Shown piece by piece: positions 36,650 through 48,949 of a stretch of 64,000 bases of DNA (positions are counted from its first letter, which is position 1; each line of letters opens with the position of its first letter). The notes beneath the pieces are model-generated. The model searched no databases, was not told where the DNA came from, and saw only the letters and a list, made by a program, of their open reading frames with translations. The translations under genes were made by a program, and so were the position numbers. The stretch comes from Linum tenue (taxonomy: Eukaryota; Streptophyta; Magnoliopsida; Malpighiales; Linaceae). The DNA is taken from positions 27,669,811 through 27,733,810 of the forward strand of contig CAMGYJ010000003.1 of NCBI GenBank assembly GCA_946122785.1. The letters are read 5' to 3'.

Positions 36650-38080
36650 GATGTATTAAATGCTACTTGTGTTTTAAGCACAAAAATGAGTCACAAGTGT
36701 AGGGAAAGGAGCAAAACAAGGAGATCACAACAGAGATCATAACCGAGAAGAGGAGTCTCGAAGTCAACCAGGAGATCGCGACCTCTGGAGCAAAGATCGC
36801 TTCCGCGATATGGAGTGCCAACCGTGAACTTGAGGAAGCAGTTACCAAGGAATGGACAGACAGTTTCGATAGTTGACTCGCAGTCTCAATTGTCCAAGAC
36901 CACGAAAAAAATCTCGATTGTGACTTATGAATAGCGACTGTGAAGTCAGGCCGCGAACTCCCGAGCTAGCTAGAGCAAAAATGTTGTGTTTCAAGATCGT
37001 GACGTCACACCCCATGTTCACACTCACGACCTCTTAGCTCGCAACCTCGAACTTGCTCGTCCTCATGAAGTCTATAAATAGGGAATCTCTTCTCCTTTGC
37101 AAAGAGAGGTGAAACACTTGAATACATTTCTAGTTCTAGAGAGAAGTTAGAGAGAGAAGCTGAAGGAAGGAGAAGAAGGAAGGGATTTTCCATCAATCCC
37201 CCATCTCTAGTTTTCTTTCCCATGCTTCTATGTATCTTCTTCCCTCTTTACAAGGTAGTTACTCAAGGTACTAGGAATATAATCCCCAAACCCTAGATTT
37301 AGGTTTTATTATGTAAAATGAATTTTGTTAGGGTTTGTGAATAAAATGAGTTTACCTAGTGTTTACATGCATTTATCTATGTTGATTATGCTTTGAACTT
37401 GTCTCTCCATATGCTTTTCATGATTGCCTAGTTAGGGTTTGCATGACATGGTTGTGAGTTTGAGAGGTTTGGCAAATTAATGTAGATGAATGATCTAGGG
37501 GCCTAATTGGTGGTCGAGGTGAGTGGTGACCATCACATTCTAGTTGGGATGCACATCTAGGTAATGCTAGCACGATACGTGCGTGACCATCGACGTATCG
37601 AAATAGTGTGCAGATAGGTGCAACCTATTTAAAGGGAATAACTGTATCCCTAGTTTGTGAACATGATCGAGGTGACATTGGGTCAGCGGATCAGATTAAG
37701 ATGGGGGCTAGTTGCATTACCATTGAGCTAGTCTCCAAATTAGTGAGCCCCGCACTTCGTTTCCCATAAACCGACAGAGTTATCCTTTTGCACGATAGGC
37801 CTAGTATCTTGGGGAATGGATGCCTTGAGTACTTGTTTTTTTATCTCTGCTGTCGTAGTAAGTTATTTCCATTTGTCCTCCAAACAAACATAAACCTGAT
37901 CGAGTAGATAACGACCAAGTGAGAAGTAGCTCAATATATCAAGACTCATGGAATACGACCTTGATCAACCAGTATACTGACAATCCCATCTTGAGTTATA
38001 CTTGACTCAAGATGGGATAGTTTAAGCCGTGAAAACAATTAATAACTCGCACGGAGTGGCGACCAAGTGTTAGTTTACAA
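36650..38080 (+). repeat. Athila-class LTR, probably solo
   Basis: A single long terminal repeat by analogy to the defined ones: a U3 with repeated GATCGCGACCT/CCGTGAACT-type words (about 36770-37040), a TATA-like CTATAAATAGGGA (37070-37082), a purine-rich leader, and the U5 stem-loop at 37985-38016 shortly before the end. No primer site or gag follows. Exact ends are uncertain (start likely TGTATTAAATG near 36652). Confidence 0.68.
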
Positions 38081-38132
38081 CAGAAAGAAAATTCTGGTCT
38101 ATTTAAGTAGTGCCTGAGATTCATTTGGGCTT

Positions 38133-38600
38133 CAAAATGAGGGCTAAGTTTGGTTATATTAAGTCAGACAATTTCAACTGCAATAGCTCGATCATCTAAA
38201 GTAATACAAAATTAATTAGCAGTATGACAAGGTTTTAAAACTCTAATAGGTATTTCCACAAAAAATAATATAAGTACACATACATGATAGACATAAATTG
38301 TCTAAAAATTGTTAAATTTTTTTTTGAAATTACTTTAATAAATAAAGTGTAAGTTGTAAGGAGTAAAGATTAAGTAAAACACAATGCGCGAACCCGAAAA
38401 ATCTGAAACCCGATCCATCCAAACCTACTTGATCTGTAACCCAATTAACCCACAACCCGTTGAACCCGTAACTCGAATGACCCTTAGCCCAACTGACTCG
38501 CAATTCGAGAAACCCGAGCACGACTAACCTGAACCCGAAACCCGACCAACCTAACCCTATCGAACCTGCCCGATTCAAGTGTGGGCGGGTGAAGTATGAG
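38133..38600. repeat. CCCGAC-rich dispersed repeat, copy 2
   Basis: Same block order as 32053-32545, ending in AACCCGAACCCGAAACCCGACC words. It lies between an LTR and the LARP gene. Confidence 0.75.
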
Positions 38601-39598
38601 GGGTGTATATAGTATAATCGGGGTACCATTAGGCGAATGCAATAATCAATAAGGAGCCAAAATGAAATAGTGAACAAGGCGAGGGTTTGGCCTTGGTACC
38701 GTATAGTTTACGTGTCTGACCGTCTGGTGAGGAACTCAGCTCTCTGGGGGTGGGGATTGGAGTAGTGCCCAACCTATGGCTATGGGCAAGAAGAGGAGTC
38801 CTTCCAACAACTCTTTTTCCGTTGATATGAGTAAAACCAAACTAATTTGAATATGGTAAAGAATACTGCACTATATGCACTCACTTAAGCAAATTATAAC
38901 ATACATCCAGCAAAAGAAGATTATTCTAGAAGGCTTCATAATCATCAAAATTATTAATAAGAGAGAAATTGGCACACGTCAGATTCAGATGGAGCTCGGC
39001 CAACGGCACCCGCACCAGTCGCAAAAGACAATTCAATGCGCCACTTTCTCGTCGCCGTATTGTCTATAAAAAAAGACTCGGCGTCCCTGAATGCAACCCC
39101 TAACCCTAAGAACTAAAATTGGCTGAGCAATACCATAACATACAGGGAGCAATGTCAAAAATTCCCCATTCAAACCAATGGTGCCACAACGAATAATTAG
39201 GCGGGAGGAATCAAAGGATAATAGTCCCAAAGAAAAAAATGAATTCTTTACAAAATTCCAATAATCTGATGCCACCATCTTCAGCCATAAAAACGTTTAC
39301 TGCCTTATGTTTCTAATTTTCCTTTGATTTTTCATTTCCTTTCCGATTTTTCATTTTTTTTAAAAAAGAAATTGATGTTTTAGTTTTTTTTTGTTTTGTT
39401 TTTGTGTTTGGTCTTTTCAAAAGCTGGAACCTTGTTTCCTAAACCACCATATATGTTCTAGAAGAAGACCTCGACGAGAAACCATGTTTCATCGCGATCA
39501 AGGCAAGACCACTACCCATCCATGTTGTTGAAACCCTCCCCTCGCTCCACACTTTTCGTCCAAAGCACCATCGATGTGCATCAGAACACATCCACGCT

Positions 39599-42500
39599 TC
39601 AATTCTTGGCAGAAGTGAAGTGATCCAGACCTTCATGGCTAGATGATGGCTGTGGTTGACTACTAAAATCACCTGACGAAGATCTACTTTGGAATGCCTT
39701 TGATTGAATATCAGCTTGACGTCTCGCGTTACTCTGGCCACTCACCTCCTCTAAGGACATGTTTTGCACGTTACCCGCAAGCATCTCTTGATTCGACTTC
39801 CCAAGGCCTTGAGGGCTAGGGCTAGGGGCACTTGGAAACTGAACAGATGGTGGCAATAACCACCTCATCCAGTCGTGTCTTCTTCTTACTTTGTCACCCT
39901 ACCGTACAATGCAATCGGATCAATCAGTCATTTAGTAAAATTGTTAGCCAGCGCATAAGAATGTCAATAAAGAGGGAACCAAGAGATACCTGCACTTCTA
40001 CCACAGTGGAAGACCTGAGCGCATCCAATATAAACTGTATGTTATCAGTCAAATGTGAAACCTGCACAAAAATATCCTCATAATGTATTATTAATATGGC
40101 CACTGGATAACTCTACTCTAAAGCTAGCCACAAGCGAACACAGTAAATGAACATTATTACAAGTATTTTCTAGAAGCGAACACAGTCAACTCTCAAATAC
40201 AAGATGATCTTCGCAGACCAGAAAATCGTGGCAAAGACATCAACAACATCAAAGGTATGCTTGCATACAATAAAGGCAAGCATATAATCTTCAACTATCC
40301 AATCATCATTTTTAATCCAAAAGAGAAACTTGGAACATCCGTGCCTTTCATATCTGTGTTTCTTTCTTTGTTCTAGGTTACATAGAATAATAACCAAAAA
40401 TGGAAACTTCAGTTGTACTCTCACCAAGAACATCAAACACAGCTCAAACAACCGGACTTTCACAATACGAAATGAGTTCAAAACCATTCAGTTATGATTC
40501 ATAAAAGACAACAAGCTGATATAAACACAATTTTAACTAAGATCACTTCAAACTGAGCCCTATTTCTATACAAAACCTACACTGAGGCCATATCCCCTCG
40601 AGACACAAGTCAATCAATTTAGAAAAGAAATAACACGTTAACTTCAGGAAATTCATACCAGAGGACAAACAGAAGCAGCTAATAGACCACATACCAGTTC
40701 TTTCTGGAAACAATAACCAAGGATACTGGTCTAGCAGTAATGTCCAGTAATATCCAACATGAATGTGGAATTTTTGTTCGAAGCAGAATATGAATCAGCA
40801 CTAAAGATATCACAGTTTATATGAACAACACACACAGATGATTTATGTAAAGATCCCCTTATAGCTGCAAAACTCAGTCTTTCAACAATTAGTAGTATGT
40901 GGAAATACATTGAGCACCAAATAAATCCAGAATCTGTATTCATCTAAAACAATGAAATACACATGAAGGCTTTACACATCATGCAACAAAATTGATACTA
41001 GAGCATTTTATGACAAAAAAAAAAACAGCAATCAACATTGATCTTGTTAAAGTTAAAACATATGTAGCCCCACAAAAGCTCCGGACTTCAATGATGCATT
41101 ATTCAAAGTTGTGTACCAGAAAAGTATTGAGCATTTACCGGCTTATAGACCAACTTTCTCCCATGTTCTAAATTCTAATATGAGCAATTGAAATGAAGTG
41201 GGAACGAAGGGAAAAGATACTGAAAATTAACTTCAAACATGGAACAAAAAAGTATGAACTTGCCAGGCTTAAACTCACTTTGTTGAAGCCTGCAATTAAT
41301 TTAATGGGTACCCAGCCCTCTTCATCCATATTCTGGCGCAAAAAGGTGTCCCGAATTAAATTTTCATTACTGCAATACACAAATAAGTTCATATCATTAT
41401 CAGGCACTCAAAGTATACAGAAACACTTCATTCTCAAATGCTTAATGCAAAGTACACATGAAACGGGATACCTAAAATAGTAATCAATCTGAGCCACTAT
41501 TTTAGAATGCAACTGAAAATCTGGAGCAGGGAAGAACATTGCATGAGGTTGTATTTGTCCTGGAACAAAAGGCACTCCTCTCAAAGTTTGTGGAGGTGGA
41601 GGACCAGTCATGTAATACAAAGGAGAAGCCAATTCTGTGAGAGCCAACAAAAGCAGTTAAAAGAGAGGAAGAAATAGAAGATTAAGTAATCAATGAGTAT
41701 AACAATTATTAGCAAGCAAGAGAACCTGAGGTAGATACACAACATACCAGGGAAACCCATGGGAGCTCCAAAGGGCCGCACTGGAGCAGGTCCCATAAAA
41801 GGTGTAGACGCAGGAGGAGGTGGGTGCCTCACGAACCTCGGTGTGACCCTCTGTGGCTGCTGCACATGGCCATCCCTACCATTGAAACTCCTATTATGAG
41901 TATTCCAGTCCTGATTTCCGCGGTCTTGATCACGCCTACCTCCTCCATAACTATGATGATTGTAAGAGCCATCTGCACGAGAATGTGGGCCACCACCATT
42001 GCGGTTTCTGAATGAACTGCGTTGCTGCCCTGAATGCTGTTCATTACTACTGCGGAGCTGAGAACTTCTTGAGCCATGGTCCCTAGGAGAAGGGTTATTT
42101 GAGTGATGAACCTCCGCTACGTGTCCCTGTGACACTACCAAGGGCTGAGGATAGCTACCATCAGAAGGAGCGCTGTTACGCGGTTTTATTGATCTTTGGC
42201 GCTGTGGAGTAGTATGGTTTGGAGTTGAGTTGGGAGTTGCATTATTATTGACTTGTCTCTGAGGAGACGAGGATGCAGGTCCCCCTCCCTACACAATCAA
42301 GCAAAGAGCAATGTTTCTAATAAGCCATAATGAAGCACCAAGATACGGGGAGACAACAAAGTAAACCACCATGTCCAATCCTATTGAGAAACGAATGGGA
42401 ATTAATTCTCTTCTATCTATCTAGTTCGCCTATAGTAGGTGAAGATCACATAACTGAAGTGCAAGTACACAAGCATCCCAAATCAAATCAGCTTGTATTA

Positions 42501-42990
42501 GACTCGATTAATTTACCATCTATCAGTTGACAAAGCCAGAATGTAACCGTCAATCAGAATAAAAAGTGATGCGAAAAGAAAATTGTACCGAGACAGGCAC
42601 CGCAGATGATGATCCATCGGGCGGGGACGATTTAGAGGAAACCCTAGCGGATTCAGATAAAGCAGGCCAGGAAACAGCTCCCATAACAGGTCCAATCTCT
42701 ACAGCCCCATTAGACGGTACATTCCAAGCTGGTCTCTTACCAGCATTGCCATTACAGATCTCATCATCCGTATTTGAAGAGGACGAAGCGGAACCCAAGA
42801 CTTGTTCCGACAGAGCGGTAGGGGAAGAAACAGCTGCCGGTGGAGACAAAGGAGCCACCGAGCTTGTTTCTGACTCCCCTCTAACGACGTGACTCCACGC
42901 CGATGAAACAAACGCCGTCTTGCCGGCACGGCGAGATTGCAGATTATTAAGCTGCTGAGGTTGAGAGATATTATTGCCGCTATTCTCCAT
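39599..42990 (-). CDS. La-related protein, LARP1b/LARP1c type
   Basis: Six exons on the minus strand: 42589-42990, 41748-42288, 41472-41634, 41279-41369, 39990-40061 and 39599-39898. All junctions are GT-AG and the frame is kept, giving 522 residues, close to Arabidopsis LARP1c as I recall it. The N terminus is Ser/Ala-rich with SAWSHVVRG and KRPAWN motifs. The middle is Gly/Arg/His-rich (RRDQDRGNQDW, FNGRDGHVQ) and then proline-rich. The La motif spans about 350-435: DFQLHSKIVAQIDYYFS, LRQNMDEEGWVPIKLIAGF, FILDALRSSTVVEVQGDKVRRR. Plant LARP1 proteins bind mRNA in the cytoplasm and influence mRNA stability (heat stress) or leaf senescence. The C-terminal DM15 region of LARP1a is absent, as expected for b/c forms. 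No lesion seen. Confidence 0.95.
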
Positions 42991-43560
42991 TAGCGCGCGT
43001 AACCAGAGAAACCCTCAGAGGGAGGAGTAGGGGAAGGAAACCGGAGGGAGAGGGAGAGAGTGTCAAAAAAGTGTCATATGGTGTGGAATTAACAGTGTAT
43101 TTTCAGAGACTGGTTTTCTGATCGGCGTGATTCCAAAATAAAACCATAAGGACACCCAATCGAACCAGAAAATTAGGGTTCGGAGGTGCGATTGGCAAAA
43201 TGCCGATACACGATTTAACAAAAAAAAATATAGATTCTCGTACGGGAGAGATCGATAGGAAACGGGAGGTAGAAGGAGAGGGCGGCGGATTTTTGCAGCT
43301 CTGCCCCTCTAAATTTTCTTTTTCCTTTCCCTGTTTTCCTTTTACCTCTATTTTCTCTCTCCTTCTCTACATGTTCTTTTAGCGACTCTTCCTCTTTGTC
43401 TTTAGTTAGCTCTAGGGTTTTGTTTTTGTCTTGATTTCTAAGGGGATGGAAATCGGTATTGTATTTATTCGACTCATTCTAGTTTTTACCATGGTTATTT
43501 GGATGTTTAGTTTGTTTATCGTCGTTTTGAAGCTATTATATGTTGGATTTTTGAATGTTT
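42991..43560 (-). promoter_or_regulatory. Promoter/leader region of the LARP gene
   Basis: The sequence directly upstream of the minus-strand ATG contains a GA-rich (CT-rich on the minus strand) leader at 43010-43070 and a GGAAGGGGAAG-type tract. No further gene seen. Confidence 0.4.
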
Positions 43561-43566
43561 AACTAT

Positions 43567-44330
43567 GTTTCAGGCCACAACAAGTGACATCGACGGAAAG
43601 TCTGGAAGTTGGACGAAAGAGATCGGAAAGGGAGCAAGACGAAGAAAAGTGAATAGATCCCGGTTTGGAGGGGATTATCACGGGCAACAGACCGTGAAGA
43701 TTACAAGGAGGTCTTGAAACTCGTGGATTTCCGTGAGGTTTCGCTTGTCTTGACGGCAGTGCAAGGACCACGGTCTCAGACCGTGAAGTAAGTATGGAAA
43801 TCGTGAAGCATGTTCATTAAGAAAAGCGTTTTACACTGAGATTACGATTCGCGTGTGTGATGTGAAATCGTGAAACCTGCACTCACAGGCTATATAAAGG
43901 AGAAGGAGCAGAATTTCAAAAAGGAGAGTTTAGAGTGAGATTGAGATTCTTGTTCCTTAACCTATATAGAGAAAGCTACGAGGACGGGAGAATTGATTGT
44001 GGATTTGACCTACCCAAACCATTTGGAGGCCAGATTTCATCTCCAAGGACCAATCCAAACAACTAGGAAGACAAAGAATCACGTTCCCATGAGGTTTTTT
44101 TCTCTTTTCTAGTTGTTAATCTTTTTCTAGCTATGAAATAGTTTTTTCACTTGGATTATGTGAACTCTAGTATAGGATGTTGTAGTTGATGTTTGTGAAC
44201 TCTATATGATGATGAGCATGTTTAAATATATATTGATTGAGTATTTTTAGGCAAATTGAGCGTTCTTGATCAAAATTGAGCGTTCTAGGTCACCATAACG
44301 CTTTTACGTAGAAACACACTTTTGAGTACA
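43567..44330 (+). repeat. Athila-class LTR fragment
   Basis: Begins inside U3 at a GTTTCAGGCCACAA stretch equivalent to the TTTCAGG of other LTRs here. It has repeated ATCACGGGC/GACCGTGAA words (43678-43880) and a TATA box CTATATAAAGGAGAAGG (43889-43905). A leader resembling those of the other LTRs follows. Both LTR ends are missing. Confidence 0.65.
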
Positions 44331-44421
44331 TTGATTGTGAGTCTTGTGTGGAGGGATTGGGAAAGATGTACTTATATGGGCAAAACAAAAGACTGCTTAG
44401 TCCCTTATATATCTATGTTTA

Positions 44422-45268
44422 TAGGGGTGTTCAAACGGTGTGGTTACCATGGTAACCGTTTTAACCAGTATTATTTGGATAATTTGGTTTGGTTAATTTG
44501 GATAATTGGTTTGGTTTGGTTAAAGTTTTTAGCTTGTTTGGTTTAGGTGGTTTGGTTTGGTTTCAGACACTCCTAACCAGCCAAACCAAATTAACCAGAT
44601 AAATAATTAGTCATATATCTAATATATACACATACTTAATACTTTGAATAACCACTCAAGAGTTAAACGTTCATCCTTTTAGACTCATAAAATATAAAGC
44701 TTGATATTGTTCCTATAATGTATATTTGTATATGTAGAGTGTAGACCACAACATATGAACCCCTAATTTAGATAAATCTCATACATTATGTTGGATGAAA
44801 ACTTGAAAGCATGACCCTTTTCCGCCTATGAAAATTGCTAAAAGACTAAGTCAATTCAAACAAACACAACAATTCATTAACCCATACCATTGTGATAACT
44901 TTTTGTTAGGTGAATACTTCTATACTAACCGTAAGATAATTGTCTTAGTTGCATGTATTTATTTTAAGGGTCAACTGTAACTATGTGTTGATTGTTATGT
45001 TTTTTTTATGAACATTGATTGTTATGTTTTATTCATTATATAAATTGTGAATTGATAAATTAACCAAAAATTTTCTCACTTAATGATAATATGATTTTAT
45101 ATTGGTTAATCTGGTTAACCAATTAACCAAACCAATTAAACTTTAGTTTGGTTAATTTGGTTGTTGTATTAGTTTGGACATTTTGGTTATGATATTGTAT
45201 TCCATGGTTAATGAAATTTACCCTTATTTGGTTTGGTAATAACCATGATAACCATTTGAATACCCCTA
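44422..45268. mobile_element. hAT-type MITE, family E (GGTTTGGTT-rich)
   Basis: Ends TAGGGGTGTTCAAACGG and CATTTGAATACCCCTA. The 8-bp flanks TATGTTTA (44414-44421) and TATGTTTG (45269-45276) differ at the last base. Subterminal GGTTAACC/GGTTTGGTT arrays at both ends. Confidence 0.88.
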
Positions 45269-45424
45269 TATGTTTGCGTAACCAGAGTATGGTTAGATGT
45301 GCGCCTGCCAGTAATTGTGAGTTGAAGACAAATCTAAGCCAAGCTGGAGATGGAGTGGTGGTAATCTGTGCTATTGTTTTGCTCTTGGTATAGTGTTGGA
45401 CCACTTCTACTATGCTTTAAAGTA

Positions 45425-45665
45425 TTGATATTTTAAAGTACAACTTGAAGTTATACCATAACGTTAAAGGTACAAATTGAAGTTGTACCATAAGGGAATT
45501 TGACATTTACATTATGGTACAACTTCAAGTTGTACTTAACAAAAAAAGTACAACTTTAACTTGTACCATAAAACGATTTTTAAAAAAAAAATATATAGGT
45601 ACAATCTAAAGTTATACCATAATATTAAAATTACAATTTCAAGTTGTACTAAAAACTAAAAGTAC
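45425..45665. repeat. Palindromic GTACAACTTNAAGTTGTAC array
   Basis: At least six copies of the self-complementary word GTACAACTTCAAGTTGTAC or close variants (GTACAAATTGAAGTTGTAC, GTACAATCTAAAGTTATAC) occur over 240 bp with AT-rich spacers. No coding. Confidence 0.75.
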
Positions 45666-46144
45666 CAATGTAGTAAAATTCCTCGCAGTTGGAAAGCAAG
45701 TACCTTGTAATGGTTTGTAAACAATTGGAAAAGGCGGCCTAGTTTTTTTTGGTTGACCTGTACTTAATATAGTTTGATTTAACAATAAAAAATAGTCTAT
45801 GTAAGCTTTGTAGGAAAAAATCCCAAAAGAAAATACACACGTTATTAAAAAATTTCTCAAAATACATACGTTATAAAAAATATTATCAATCTACACATAT
45901 TTGAACTTCATCGCAGCCGTCAACCGTAGTGAACAACATCACCGCAGCCGTCAACCGCGATGATGCTTCACCGCCACGGTTCGAAACGGTGAATATGAGC
46001 ATGTCCATTCACCGCTGGTGTCCCAAGCGGTAATAGGTGGCCTAATTTTTTCCGAAAAAGGTACTTGGGAATAGGGTTATTTATAACAGAAAAGGAAACA
46101 GAATCAATCATAGCATATGGTTGCCAAATCATGTGAATTCATCC

Positions 46145-46405
46145 AGGGGCGGAGCCAGGATTTTAAGACCGGAGGGGCCAAAAATAATTAAACAAAATAT
46201 ATGTGGTCAATGGGGATCAAACCCATGTGCATTTAGACACAAGTCAAGCTTGGCTGCCATTAGACCACATAGTTATTACATCACAAAATTTATAGAACAC
46301 ATTTTACTTATAAAATTTGTACTACATATCCTGAACATTTTAGGGACCCGAACCAATTCCGGGGAGGCCGGGGCCCACCATGTGATGAATGTAGCTCCGC
46401 CCCAA
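46145..46405. mobile_element. hAT-type MITE nested in the Pack-MULE
   Basis: Ends AGGGGCGGAGCC and GTAGCTCCGCCCC, flanked by the 9-base repeat AATTCATCC (46136-46144, 46406-46414). The interior read on the minus strand looks tRNA-like (TGGTCTAATGGCA, then GGGTTTGATCCCC), which may be chance or a captured pol III sequence. Confidence 0.85.
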
Positions 46406-46526
46406 AATTCATCCATTGGGGTTTTTCGTTTTTTAGTTTTTTTTTCCTATTGATTAGCGTGTGTGAACAAACATTATTAAGTGTTCCTCTTCATATCATG
46501 TGTCGGTTGGCCTTCTCTGTATGTTT

Positions 46527-47010
46527 TTCTCTGCTCAACGACACATCATGAAGCTGATGCAGCAGCGGCGGCAGCGACCACCACGCCAACCGCAACCGGA
46601 ACAAGAACGACAAGAAGAAGAACCGCTCCTCCTGGTCCTCCCACCACGGTGCGCCGGAGATCGTGGTAGAGCCTGTGGACGTTCGGTCGATGTCGTTCGT
46701 GGGGACACACGAGTACCTGGCGCAGAAGATCGTCGCCGGGGCGGGCACGACAGCGAGGTGGACTGGTGAACCTGGGGATCTTCGGGTACGAGATGTTCTA
46801 TCGGGTGACGCCGTTTCAAGGGTGCGATCACGAGTCAACTCTGGCGAGCGTGATGGCGAGGGCATTGGAGTTTCCCCGGTAGCCGGCGGTGCCTGGGCCG
46901 GCGAAGGATTTGATCCCTCATCTGTTGATCAAGCATCCGGCGCGGCTGCTGAGGTCGACGCTGGGTGCAATGGCGATCAAGCACCCAAAAGTACTGGATT
47001 TTTTCTCCAT
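46527..47010 (+). pseudogene. AGC-VIII protein kinase fragment (captured, broken)
   Basis: Reading across frames, the + strand encodes the second half of a plant AGC kinase. There is FSLLNDTS after the Mg-binding loop, a polar insert, then [19 protein letters not shown] (activation loop). [15 protein letters not shown] and [14 protein letters not shown] follow, then ARALEFPR and [15 protein letters not shown] of the C-lobe. The insert and [19 protein letters not shown] run identify the plant AGC-VIII group (D6PK/PINOID relatives). It is dead: the APE motif reads AQK, stops occur in the insert and after the ALEFPR segment, and at least two frameshifts lie around 46739-46770. The N-lobe, the HRD and DFD region and the true C terminus are absent. 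GC content is far above the flanks. Confidence 0.9.
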
Positions 47011-47505
47011 TTTGGTCCAGTGCCAACGCAACAGAAACTCCGGCCAGTGGACCTTTGGCCAAAAATTAGGCCACCCATCACCGCTTGGGACACCAGCGGT
47101 GAATGGACAGACTCATATTCACCGCTTCGGACAGTGGCGGTGAAGCATTCATCGCGGTTGACAGTCGCGATGATGTTGTTCACTGCGGTTGACGCTCGCG
47201 GTGAAGCCCAAAAATGTGTAGATTGAGAATATTTTTTATAACATATTTATTTTGGGAATATTTTTTAATAACGTATGTATTTTGAGATTTTCCCCAGCTT
47301 TGTATGGGTAGCATTTTCACGTTATCAAGTTTTAGTAATTAAAGTCCCAAATCCTTGATTCATCTCCATGTTTCTTCAATATCATTATTATTTTGTTCAT
47401 GCTTTTTGCTAGGGAGGGTAAACATATCTGAAACTGTGGATATTCGCCCAAATTCGATCTAATTGGTAGGGTAAAACTCGAACCTGAAGGACTTTTAGTG
47501 GGTAC

Positions 47506-47778
47506 TGTCAATAATTAGTTGGTCCCAATAACTCGAGTTGTTGGGAGAAGGTTATGCTGGATCTTATATCACTCTCTAACACGCCCCCTCAAACGAAAGC
47601 CAACCTATGAGCTTGAAGTTTGCACAAGCCCACCATACCATGTGCTTTAATCAACTGTTAATATTGGAGGTCATGCAGATTCGAACACACGATCACTTGG
47701 CCAAACCAGCTTTGATACCATGTCAATAACCAGTTGGTCCCAATAACTCGAGTCATTGGGATCAACTAGTTCTTGATA
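47506..47778 (-). mobile_element. TRIM retroelement
   Basis: 273 bp with a perfect 5-bp target duplication GGTAC (47501-47505, 47779-47783). On the minus strand: an LTR ending CAACTGGTTATTGACA, a primer-binding site TGGTATCAAAGC (initiator tRNA-Met type), about 150 bp without coding, a polypurine tract TTGAGGGGGCG, and a second LTR TGTTAGAGAG...TTGACA. The 5' LTR is shorter or diverged. Confidence 0.85.
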
Positions 47779-48185
47779 GGTACGAGTAAAACACAAATCT
47801 GAATATTGCGGGTAATGGGTGGGCATTTTTTTCTCACTATCCAACCTGAACCCGCCCTATTATACACATGCATGCGTATTTTGTCTAGAAATAATTATTA
47901 TTTTTCTCAAACATATTTTATATTTAGCATATAAATATAATATTTTCATGAAATAGTGTTGTTTTAATTAATTTTCTTTTTTTCTAGTGAATTATTGTCG
48001 TACTTTTCCTCTTATGTAATGTGAGAATGCGTGTGAATGTTAACATATTGGTTGGAGTTATAAAGAGAAATTCTTACCCTTGGATAACCATGGATACCCG
48101 AAGCCCGAACGGATATGGGCATGGTTTTGATTTTCTACTCATTTCTTATGTGGGTATGGGTAAAACCATACTACTTTGGGTAGGG

Positions 48186-48735
48186 TAGGGCTGCAAATGA
48201 GCCAAGCTGCTCGCGAGCAACTCGGTGTTCCAATCGGGAAAAACTCATTCGACACTCGGCTCGTTAGTTAACAAGCCGGCTCACGAGCCGATTCGTTAGT
48301 AAACAAGCCAAGGTTGAGCTAGACCATGCTCAGCTTGATATGCTCGTGAGCTAGCTTGACTCGGTGGCTTGTTGAGCTAAGCTCGCGAGCTAACTTGGTT
48401 AGAGCTTGTGGAAGGATAAATTACTCTTCTAAACATGAACATTGTCTTGTTAATATGGATTGTATGGAAGTTAGTTATTATTTTTAGTTTCTAGTATTCT
48501 TTTTATCATTTAAATTCTTATGTGTACACATTTTTTAGCAAGAATGATTTCAAATTGAGCTCATCATGAGCCGAGCTTGTACTCAGGTTGACAAGCTGTG
48601 TTAATGAGCATTTATCGAGCTCGAGCTAGATTGTCAAAATTCGAGTTCGAGCCGAGCTCGAGCTAAATTTTTTGTAAACGAGCCGAGCTCAAGCTAAGAA
48701 AAAACTCGACATGACTCGACTCGTTTGCTGCCCTA
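48186..48735. mobile_element. hAT-type MITE, family G, copy 1
   Basis: Ends TAGGGCTGCAAATGAGCC and GACTCGTTTGCTGCCCTA. The interior is full of GCTCGAGC/GAGCCGAGCTCG words. Comparison with the family A element at 2030 shows the empty site. Flanking 8-mers match only partly. Confidence 0.78.
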
Positions 48736-48949
48736 TAATAGGGTAATAGATATACATTATCTGCCCCGGACCTGACCCGTTGCCATCTGTACTTTATGCA
48801 ATCAAAGTTTCCAATGCCTATGATGGAGTTATTTATCATGAAACTAGATAAAACTCTACAAAACTAACCATCAATATTTTCAAAAACTAGAAGTGGAAAA
48901 TTTAATTTAATTTGTGAGTAGTTCGATTGACTATGTGATAAACCTAATT

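Larger units (their letters stand above)
45813..47295. mobile_element. Pack-MULE: Mutator-like element carrying a kinase fragment
   Basis: Perfect 9-bp target duplication AGCTTTGTA (45804-45812, 47296-47304). Terminal inverted repeats of about 240 bp (45813-46057 and about 47064-47295) pair over GGAAAA...ACGTTATTAAAAAAT and the inner block TCCATTCACCGCTGGTGTCC. Between them lie a nested hAT MITE and a GC-rich broken piece of an AGC-family protein kinase gene. No transposase. This is the Pack-MULE layout: a host gene fragment enclosed by MULE ends. Confidence 0.92.
47410..48791. mobile_element. hAT-type MITE, family A, copy 2, with two nested inserts
   Basis: Matches the element at 2030-2582 over most of its length (for example GTTGGAGTTATAAAGAGAAA). 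Ends TAGGGAGGGTAAA and TTGCCATCTGTA. Flanks CTTTTTGC (47402-47409) and CTTTATGC (48792-48799) differ at one base. It has been hit by a TRIM (47506-47778) and by a different hAT element (48186-48735). Confidence 0.86.

Noticed and set aside
46190..46275. Independent SINE on the minus strand
   Set aside because: A and B box-like words are present, but the segment lies inside a hAT MITE with clear ends and lacks its own target duplication and A tail.
46491..46865. Minus-strand Arg/Ser-rich open frames
   Set aside because: Antisense shadow of the GC-rich captured kinase fragment on the + strand.
46527..47010. A live D6PK/PINOID-like kinase gene
   Set aside because: Lacks the N-lobe and HRD region, APE is mutated, and frameshifts and stops are present; enclosed by MULE ends.
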